A DNA stretch of 64,000 nt from Apoderus coryli (Eukaryota > Arthropoda > Insecta > Coleoptera > Attelabidae): NCBI GenBank assembly GCA_911728435.2, contig OU452198.1:39709902-39773901 (forward strand), read 5' to 3'. Position 1 is the stretch's first letter; every line of letters begins with the position of its first letter. The position numbers and the translations under genes were made by a program. The notes beneath the pieces were generated by a model. The model was not told the origin of the DNA and did not search any database. It was given only the letters and a program-made list of their open reading frames with translations. Positions 55,990-64,000 of this stretch are shown one piece after another.

Positions 55990-57905
55990 AAGGTCTTGGG
56001 AACAGTATTATCTCTTGGAATATAGGTCACTGAGGTCACTGATCAAACGACAGATTAAAACTGCTTATGAGCGTTATGTTAATGATGCTCAGTTGGCTAT
56101 CAAGAATGACAGTCGCAAGTTCTGGTCTTACGTTCGTTCCAAAAACCGGGCAACTGGTATTCCAGGCATTATGCGATACGAGCATACTTCTTATATGGAT
56201 TCCCAGGCTATAGTCAATACATTTGCCGATTTTTTGAAGGGAGTTTATGCTTTGGATGTCGATCATGATATAGTGGGTGGCTAGCATAGCAACTTTAATC
56301 TCCTTCTAACTGATGTCACTGTGAACGTCATAATGACTGCTGCAAGGAGGTTAAAGGACAAAATGACTTCTGGCCCTGATAGTGTACCGAGCTTTCTTGT
56401 TCGCGACTGTATAGGTGCTTTGGCCAGGCCTCTACAACTCATTTTCAATTTATCATTGAAATCTAAGAGTTTTCCCGAATTCTGGAAGACTGCTAGGATC
56501 TGTCCGGTTCTGAAGGGTGGTAATAGTGCAGAAATCAAATTATAGGCCGATATCAATTTTATGCAACTTCTCGAAGCTTTTTGAAATCATCCTTTGTGAG
56601 CGTATCAACAGTTTGATCTTGAGTCAGATCTCCATTAACCAGCATGGCTTTATGAGGAATAGATCTACTCTCACTAATCTGGCTACATTTACTCAGTATG
56701 CGTCTGAGGTACTGGATGAACAGGGTCAGGTGGATGTAATATACACCGATTTTTCTAAAGCATTCGACCGTGTTTGTCATTCTGTGTTACTTAGTAAGTT
56801 GTCGTGTTTTGGTTTCTCTGGGGACCTTGTCTGTTTTATGAAATCATATCTGTCTAACAGAAAGCAGTTTGTGTGCTGTAATGGCTTTAGCTCACATGAA
56901 TTTACAGTGACATCTGGTATGCCTCAGGGGTCTAATCTTGGCCCCTTATTATTTCTGATATTTGTTAATGATATTGTAAATGTTATAAATTGCAAAAGTC
57001 TTTTGTTCGCTGATGACCTGAAAATATATACAAGTGTCCGTAATTTGTCGGACTGTGTGAGGCTTCAGACGGACCTGGAATCGATTCAGGACTGGTGTGT
57101 CCGAAATTACTTGTCGCTAAACACCTCAAAATGTAAAATTGTCACTTATACTCGACGATTAATAATCCACGATTATCATTACTCGATTGGGGATTGTGAA
57201 CTATATCGTATTTATTCCATGAGAGATCTTGGAGTTTTATTCGATTGTCGATTAATGAAGTCCTATGGTTTTATAGTCAGGAATTGTGCAGGTTTCACGA
57301 ATATTGGATGCTTGAAGGCTCTATTTGCGTTTGTGCGTTCCAAGTTGGAGTATTGTAGTTTAGTTTGGAATCCTTATTATGTCAGTCATAAGTCGTCTGT
57401 AGAGCGTGTATAGAGAAGATTTCTTAAATACCTAGCTTATAAATGTGATAACGTATACCCTGCTAGAGGAATTGAGTATACCGATCTGACAAGTAGGTTC
57501 CATATTGAGTCCCTAGAATATCGTAGGGCGACTGTGGCTCTTACCTTCCTGCACGGACTGCTGAACAATAAAATAGATTGCACAGAGTTGTTGTCCCAAA
57601 TTAATTTTTGTATACCGCGTGTGTCCGGTAGGCTTTGTAGCACTTTTTACTGCCCGAGGGCTCGAACGAATCTAATGTTGAAGTCTCCAATATATTTTAT
57701 GTTAAATTGTTATAATGTGATGTGTGAACCGTGTGATGTACATTTCACCCCCATTGAGGGGAATTTTAGATGAAACTAAATTGTGTTGTAATTTGTAAAC
57801 TTGTAATGTTGTTAGTATTTGTTGAATTTATTTCCTATTTAATGTATTGCTCTGTAAATGGATAGATTCTGTTGAGCAATAAAGCTTATTATTATTATTA
57901 TTATT
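55990..57905 (+). pseudogene. non-LTR retrotransposon ORF2 fragment (RT), lightly damaged
   Basis: A region downstream of the endonuclease (SLRSLIKRQIKTAYERYVND) starts it; RT blocks follow: MTSGPDSVPSFLVRDCIG, YRPISILCNFSKLFEII, QHGFMRNRSTLTNLATFTQY, YTDFSKAFDRVCHSVLLSKL, GMPQGSNLGPLLFLIFVNDI, catalytic FADD at 57007-57018, and MRDLGVLFDCRLM. The C-terminus continues after a stop at 57411 (RRFLKYLAYKCDNVYPARGI) and ends EGNFR near 57773. Interruptions occur at about 56282 (stop), 56530 (frame shift) and 57411. The tail is AATAAAGC plus a (TTA)n tract at 57888-57905. The 5' end is truncated. Confidence 0.88.
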
Positions 57906-59440
57906 ACTATGTTTTTCTAGAGTTGTTAAAAATTAAAATTTATCTTGGTTAAATAGGGCCAACATCGTATAACATCCTCTTATTGCTGCGAATATAACGA
58001 CAATTCAATTAAATAAATACGCATATATAGAGAGAGGTAAAAGCCAGTTAGTTCTGGAGCCCAAACGGTTTACATTAGCGAAAATAATATTCTGAGGACG
58101 GCTTCCTCTTTGATTTTGCAAACATTTTTTTCAAAAAACGCATAGTTTTGGATAGATTTGCAAAAAACCGTTTTCGACGACCATATGGGCAGGGTTGTAC
58201 AGTTTGCAAATTTTAGTTGTACAACCCCAAACCTACAAACTTGTGAAATTTCAAAACTTCTCGAGTTATTTCCAGGTAAGCCTTTTTTTTCGATCTCCAA
58301 TGACTGGCTTATAACTTTCAGAGGAAAATTTGCAAATATTGTAGCATTTGATTTTCCGAATTTTCTGTCAAATAACTTTCCTTTCTGTCGGTTGAAGGTA
58401 CACAATGAAGCGCATTTATGAGGCATTTTTTAAGTTACTTCTGGTTAATTTTTCGTACAATGATTATTTATATATCGCAAATATATTTTATTTATTTATT
58501 TATATTTTATTAGAGTTTATTTCAAAATTAAGTAGGTTCTTATTGATTTTGCTCTTTGTACTACCTACCAAATCAAAAGCTTACGGGTGCTCCTAACATC
58601 TCACACGCCTTGAGGGGTAACTATAATGTGAAAACTATTAAAACTACGTGAGCGGATAATTTAAACTAGTTAATTAGTTTCAGCGTGCGTGCGCCACTGT
58701 GTTATTTAAATTTCGTTAAGCAATTGGTTTGAAACTGTTAACCGTAAGCAATAATACCTTAAAGAACAAAAAAAAATTGTTCGTATAAAAACAGTTGTCT
58801 CGAAATTCTTTAATTACTAGACTATTTTGCATTATTTGAATTTGATTAAAATGCCAATAAAACATTGGTACACATATTTGTCCTATCTATGGTGTCAAGG
58901 CTCACAAAGCTTACACAATACTTTTGATTAATGAATTAATGGAATAGGTAATTACTTTATATGCAATAAAATCTCTTAATTTAACCGATATAACCGCTTT
59001 ATTCTCATCGTGGCTGTAAAACGTTATTAGCTAAAGCAGACTTGTATTCTTAGGGAACTACTGAGTACGTCTTAAATTTTAAAGAGTATAGTTAGTTAAT
59101 GAAATAATAAAATAAATAATAATTATATCCACAAAATATTATTATTATTTCATATGCTTTGTGTCCCAAAGATAATTCTACGAGGGTGACTTTTAACAGA
59201 AAGCATTTTTTTACTGGGGGATCATTTATAAACGCACACAGTTATATTTTTTAAATGGAACACCTTGTATATTCTATTTCTATTTTATTATTAAAAATAT
59301 CAATTTGAATGGTCTATCTTAAACGGTTCAATAAGAATTCGCAATAAAACAAAGCTTTTTAAAAAATTAAATGTATTTTAAACAAAAACAAAAACTCTAA
59401 GTAATTTACACAAAACTGAGAAAAAAAAAACAAAATAGCT
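57906..59440. other. no gene; includes a segment repeated at 62361
   Basis: Overlapping frames on both strands at 58070-58426 lack motifs. 58868-59059 is the first copy of a direct repeat (listed separately). Confidence 0.4.
58868..59059 (+). repeat. direct repeat B, copy 1
   Basis: Begins GTACACATATTTGTCCTATC and is about 95% identical by eye to 62361-62548, in the same orientation, about 3.5 kb away. The two copies bracket the mariner cluster at 59.4-61.3 kb. Confidence 0.88.
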
Positions 59441-60290
59441 ACAAAAGATGTTCGAATCTGTCTTTCTTTAGTTCAATACAGTTTTCGAATCTATTCCTTA
59501 AGTCGTTTATAGTGTCAAAACTGCTTGGAGGCCATCGAATAGTCCCAAAATTGCCGATCTAAAGTTATTGTTGAAAAAGTCTTAAGCACCCCTGGTGTTA
59601 TGAGGAGGTGTTCCGTCTTGATGGAATATATGATCTTGTAACTGATTCAATGGCAAATTTTCTAAAAAATCGATCAGATATGTTTCCAAAAAAATTAGAT
59701 AAGTTTCTCCGGTTAATGTGCGTTCAAAAATATATGCGGTCCCTTAAAATACCACACCATACGTTGAATGTCTGTCTTCCTTGAAATCGGGCTTCTCTAA
59801 CAAAGTACCCACTGATTGAAAATGAGGTTTCATCTGACTACTAAATTTTATGAGGAAACTGTAGATTTGCTGGCAAAATTGAACTCGTTTTCGCTTCTGT
59901 TCAGGAGATAATGGCTGCGTTGTTCGCATCTTATAGGGTCTGTAAGAATGTTTTATAAGTTCCTATCTTACCTTTCCGAAAGAGCATATATTTTGGAAGC
60001 CTCTTTGTCGTAAAGTTTGAGATACTCTACGAATCGATGTTCGCGGGTTCAATCCATTTCTTATTCGTTTGCAGGAACTGTTCGCCTTTTTCTTTTCATA
60101 CTTGAGGTTTCTCTAAATTTTCTATACAGACGTGTAATTGTCGCTCTATAGACGGATACTGTCTTTCTGGATATTGTTGATGAATGGGCTGGCATAAATA
60201 TACGGGAATTTTTACAATAAGCCCATGAGGCTGCAGTGAAACCGGGGATTTTTGTCAAACGGATCCTTTCCAAAAAGAAAAAAAGTCTAA
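59440..60290 (-). pseudogene. degenerate mariner-type transposase
   Basis: Minus-strand pieces in order: SVYRATITRLYRKFRETSSM, KRKRRTVPANE, FVEYLKLYDKEASKIYALSE, then SPEQKRKRVQFCQQIYSFL with PHFQSVGTLLEKPDFKEDRH (59929-59744), and RWPPSSFDTINDLRNRFENC at the end (about 59545-59480). The order is that of ant/beetle-type mariner transposases, but it is full of stops and shifts. Confidence 0.6.
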
Positions 60291-60294
60291 TATA

Positions 60295-61263
60295 AAGGGT
60301 TTTCCAATAAGAGCTGTTATTTTGAATAGCCCGCTATTTTGGTATATGTCACTTTTGGAGTTGTCATTTTTTGAGATTTGACAAGGAGAAACTACGCCAT
60401 TAATAAAAATGTAACGATACACACTTCAACAACACATTGAAATTATAAAGATTTGGGTTTTAAGGCATATAAATTTCAGTTAACACAAGGACTCAAGCCG
60501 GCGGATCATCAACAACGTCGTGTCTTTGCCGATTGGGTCCTTGAAATGCATGAAAATGATCCGGAATTCCATCGAAAAATCATCTTGAGTGATGAGGCCC
60601 ATTTCCACCTCGATGGCTTCGTCAACAAGCAAAATTGTCGCATCTGGGGTTCGGAAAACCTAAGAGTTATTGTTGAAAAGCCTCTCTATCCTCAACGTGC
60701 CACTGTTTGGTGCGGTTTATGGTCCGGCGGGGTCATTGGACCTTACTTTTTCAAAAATGAGGCTGAAGCACCAGTTACGGTGAGTGGATTGCGCTATTGA
60801 AAGATGATTAATGACTTTTTATGGCCGGAATTTAATGGTATTGATCTGGACAACGTTTAATTTCAACAAGACGGCGCTACGTGCCACAAAAGCAACGAAA
60901 CCATTGATCTTTTACGGGAAAAGTTTCCGGACCGTGTTATCTCTTGAAGAGAGTTGGCCACCGAGATTTTTCGATTTAACACCTTGCGATTTCTTCCTTT
61001 GGGGGAAAGAGAAGGTCTACGCCAACAGCCCAGTGTCGACTCAAGACCTCAAATATGGAATTCGTGAGGCTATCGAGAACATAGGGCAGCCACTTTGCGA
61101 TTTGGTTTTGGAAAATTTCATGAAAAGGATATGGTCCTGTAGGCATGGTCGTGGTGGTCATTTGGCTGATGTTATTTTCCATTATGAACGGCATACCTTC
61201 CTCATTATAAAAATGGCATTTTTCTTTGAATATCAAAATAACACCTCTTATTGGAAAACCCTT
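60295..61263 (+). mobile_element. mariner-like element (969 bp), N-terminally deleted
   Basis: Inverted termini AAGGGTTTTCCAATAAGAG (about 30 bp, one or two mismatches) flanked by TA at 60293-60294 and 61264-61265. The inserted unit abuts the degenerate element to its left. Confidence 0.92.
60420..61180 (+). pseudogene. mariner-type transposase with all three catalytic blocks but broken
   Basis: RYTLQQHIEIIKI-like start, a deletion, then LTQGLKPADHQQRRVFADWV, KIILSDEAHFHLDGFVNKQN (first Asp), WCGLWSGGVIGPYFFKNE. A stop at 60798 is followed by frame changes to FQQDGATCHKSNETIDLLRE (second Asp) and FDLTPCDFFLWGKEKVYANS (third Asp). The helix-turn-helix domain is largely missing. Confidence 0.88.
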
Positions 61264-61265
61264 TA

Positions 61266-62249
61266 TGTATGTCAATCAAAATATATCTCAAAATTAATCA
61301 AATCAAAATATTGAGTAGTTTTTGGAGTGTCTTAAGATTTGTTTTTCAAAATTTCTACTTTTTGCCAATACTCTATTTATGAACAAAATAATATGGAGTA
61401 GTTTTACCCGTTTCTCATTTCTTCAGAAATGCACAGGTTGTCCAGCATTTGATATTATCCCAGGGAATCTCAGCTTTTATTAAAGATAGAAGCTTGCGGT
61501 TTTCACAAACTTGTAACATTCAATTATTTAGCAAGCGCCCCACCCTGTTCTACCCTGGCTACGCCCATGTATCATCTTTTCGGGAAAAACTACGGCTTTA
61601 GTCTAAAAACAAAAACTGGAAGTCCCCTTGATAATCACTCCAAAATCAGACCAACCTCGCTACTTACAGACTCAATCTGTTGCTTCAAAAGATCCTTTGC
61701 TGTCACAGACAGCTGCAGCTAATGCCAGAAAAAACAGAGTTGGATGCGATACTAAGCGCAATCACCTGTTAAAATACTAGGCATTGGTCCACAGGGTCTA
61801 TAGGGGCGAGTCTATGACAGTTTTATTAAGGACGCGCGAAGGAAGCTTTACAATGCAGCATTAACATTAATAAAAATATGTGTTAACTGAACATATAACT
61901 GTTCGAAAGTGACTAAACAAAAATAATATGCGTGAAATTAAGAGCGTATCAAAACAACGAGATATAGTCTCACTCTAATTTTATTATTTATTAACTTGAA
62001 CTTGGCTACAGTTCATTTTGCTGTATAAATATTTATTAGTCTACAAGTTTGTATTCAAGCCTGTATAGACCAAAAAGGAGAAAATTTCCCGTGAAAACAA
62101 TATTTAATCACAGCATAAAATGTATTTAGAACGGTTGATTATTTTTTTCAATATCTTTCAATTCAATGTTGCACCTATCAAATGTGGTACCGGCAAATAA
62201 AAATTGCAAAGTTAAATTAATTAAATAACTGCAAAATGTATTGTTTGTT
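61266..62249. other. no gene seen
   Basis: AT-rich DNA between the mariner cluster and the A-B-A repeat; no coding frames with motifs. Confidence 0.4.
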
Positions 62250-62663
62250 TTATTATACAAAATAATCAGTTTAGTTCCAAAACATATTTGATTCATTTTT
62301 AGTAATTTTAACTATATTAATTACTATGTATGACGCAACGACGGCCACCTAACCGTATAGGTACACATATTTGTCCTATCTATGGTGTCAAGGCTCACAA
62401 AGCTTCACAATACTTTTGATTAATTAATGGAATAGGTAATTACTTTATATGCAATAAAATCTCTTAAATTAACCGATATAACCGCTTTATTCTCATCCTG
62501 TCTGTAAAACAATCTTAGCTAAAGCAGCAGTTGTATTCTTAGGGAACTTTATTATACAAAATAATCAGTTTAGTTCTAAAACATATTTGATTCATTTTTA
62601 GTAATTTTATTTAATTATATTAATTACTATGTATGACGCACCGACGGCCACCTAACCGTATAG
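62250..62663 (+). repeat. A-B-A repeat cluster
   Basis: Segment A (62250-62360, containing TTATTATACAAAATAATCAG and GACGGCCACCTAACCGTATAG) recurs at 62549-62663. Between them lies B (62361-62548), which also occurs alone at 58868-59059. A tandem A-B array that lost its last B would explain this. Confidence 0.85.
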
Positions 62664-63393
62664 AAAAAAATATTGTGATTTAAATATATGAAAATTTGGG
62701 TAGGTATACCTGGTACTTTGTTGGGTTCAGGCGCGATCCCAGGATTTTCTTGAGGGGGGGGGCGCAAAATATAAAAGTATTAATTGCCTTATGGTTGAAA
62801 GTGATGTAAGTATCTGTAAATAATACACTAACAGACTGATAATAATATAAGAATAACGATGAAATAAAAAATTAATAAACTTAAGTCAACCTAATGAATA
62901 AACTTGTATATGTTACGGCTAAAGCTGTTACCCTGCGCTTATGTAAACTATCCTGCGAGTTTCGAAACTGGTTGTGCAAGGGTAAGTTAGTTTATATATC
63001 AAATGTATCCAACTAGTTTATAGTACTATCCAGCTAGTTTACAAATTAACAAAGTAAGCATTTTAACCCTAACATATACCTACTTTTACAAAACAAGTTC
63101 AAGTTTTCGTTTTTGCATAGCAAATCTATCAGTAATGCGCTCTACATCTAAATCAATATTTCGGTGATTATATAAAAGGGCAAGACCATTAAGTCAGTTT
63201 TGTGCTCCTGTAGAACCATTGAGGTGGGAGGAGACGCTCTAACGTGGCCAAAAGCGGGTGCAGGTATGCCATATTGGTATACGACCTCTATCATTTGTCA
63301 TGCTTTCAAGTTTATAGTGTTATTTACGACTATTTTACAAGTTTACTTAAGTTTTTCGTGTTTTTTTGGACGGTTATTTGACAATATACTATA
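62664..63393. other. no gene; one hAT-like end and one small MITE-like unit
   Basis: CAGGCGCGATCCCAGGATTT, then a G tract, at about 62730-62762 resembles one end of a hAT family (CAGGxGCGGATCCAGGATTT); its partner is not in the window. At 62908-63085 TATATGTTACGGCTAAA and TTTTAACCCTAACATATA are imperfect inverted ends of a unit of about 180 bp. Confidence 0.4.
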
Positions 63394-64000
63394 ATGGTGT
63401 CCTGTGCAGTGCGTAGTTGCAGTAGTAGAAGTGAAATCGACCAGAAAATATCAGGAATAACGTTTCATAGGTGTGTACCAAATATTGTAAACATTGTACA
63501 TGGACGTATTTAGGGTTTTTTTAGGCGAACTTATTAAAACACATTATTATAGGAGTCTGGTAGCATTCTTCTTTCTGCACTGAACAATTGACACGTGCAT
63601 TGTAGTTTATTTTTTTTACAAATTCTTTTATTTGATTTCTACTCTCAAACTCTCTACTTTTTCATCACTTTCTAGCAAAAAAGACCCCTAAATGTGTGTT
63701 AAAAACATATTCTGGTTTTTAGATTTCCTAAAGATCCTGCTCGTAGACATATCTGGACAGAATATGTGTCTCGAATTACTTGGATACCAACGAGAAATGT
63801 ACATAAATATAATTTATCCAGATCATGATTATCTTCCTGGACCATTTTCTGAATTTTCGAAATTCATTATTGTTTATATTGCTGGATTTGTTGTTTTTAG
63901 TTTAAAGAAGCAAATTATTTGCAGAGAATGTCGAGATGCATTAATAAGTGTTATTCTTTTATTAAAATGAAGGCAAAAAAGGATTTACAAATTCCTTCAA
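63394..64000 (+). pseudogene. THAP exon joined to a P-transposase-like C-terminal segment (runs off window)
   Basis: Exon 1, 63394-63470, reads MVSCAVRSCSSRSEIDQKIS, then GITFHR and a GTGTGT donor. Exon 2 from 63723 continues FPKDPARRHIWTEYVSRI, WIPTRN: a clear THAP start with its Trp. The expected Cys-x2-His-Phe block is missing. From about 63815 another frame reads PFSEFSKFIIVYIAGFVVFS, LKKQIICRECRDAL, resembling the C-terminal YIAGFV...CxxC region of P/THAP9 transposases. A final shift gives SFIKMKAKKDLQIPS at the edge. An internal deletion with frameshift, or an intron not recognised, would explain it. Confidence 0.6.

Noticed and set aside
58070..58426. Overlapping long frames on both strands
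   Set aside because: Mirror frames over the same DNA without motifs; typical of chance open frames.
1..64000. tRNA, rRNA or CRISPR
   Set aside because: No cloverleaf with A/B boxes, no rRNA-like block and no regularly spaced identical repeats were found by eye; a tRNAscan-type search would be decisive for tRNAs.

Overview
This window looks like AT-rich nuclear DNA of an insect, probably holometabolous; the order cannot be resolved from the sequence alone. The support is five intron-containing or single-exon animal genes with GT-AG introns, and a dense, multi-layered load of insect-type transposons (jockey-like non-LTR, Tc1/mariner, hAT, P/THAP, piggyBac, foldback and MITE). There is no operon structure, rRNA or tRNA that I can support, and no CRISPR.

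Host genes, with exons assembled by eye and intron phases checked: TIMM22 (6182-7909, minus, 4 exons), a TMEM64-like VTT-domain membrane protein (11138-12159, minus, 3 exons), the C-terminal exons of EI24 (22575-23841, minus, 4 exons, 5' exons not found), an SLC35G1-like drug/metabolite transporter (31814-32842, plus, single coding exon), and an RSRC2-like arginine/serine-rich protein (35951-38939, minus, 4 exons, with a retrotransposon fragment in its last intron). A possible sixth gene of unknown function lies at 40768-42311 (minus, 3 exons with compatible phases). The genes look independent housekeeping loci; no joint pathway is suggested.

Mobile layer, left to right: 1-5.8 kb holds broken non-LTR elements, a hAT-like and a mariner-like MITE and a foldback element. 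At 8.4-10.0 kb is a P-like element with THAP remnants and an 8-bp target duplication, and a second copy of the same family is at 28.4-29.7 kb. 12.4-13.1 kb is a hAT-like element packed with TATCGATA motifs. 14.1-21.1 kb is a nest: a hAT element with a transposase remnant, a MITE and a 4.3-kb jockey-like retrotransposon whose 898-aa endonuclease/RT ORF is open. 25.4-26.8 kb is another THAP-bearing element broken by a retrotransposon fragment, followed by a second copy of the 16.2-kb MITE and a THAP pseudogene. 39 kb carries a piggyBac pseudogene. From 48.5 to 61.3 kb lie four or more Tc1/mariner units (one split by a hAT insertion, one with terminal inverted repeats over 500 bp) and a non-LTR element. 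The right edge (63.4 kb onward) contains a THAP exon joined to a P-transposase-like C-terminal segment that runs off the window.

The least expected signals are (i) several 20-40 bp near-perfect hairpins, three sharing the palindromic core ATTGTCTTTATAAAGACAAT, most flanked by 7-11 bp direct repeats; (ii) five THAP-coding loci in one window; (iii) two P-like copies inserted in opposite orientation into copies of one other repeat; and (iv) two poly-C tracts that produce compensating frameshifts in the jockey ORF1.
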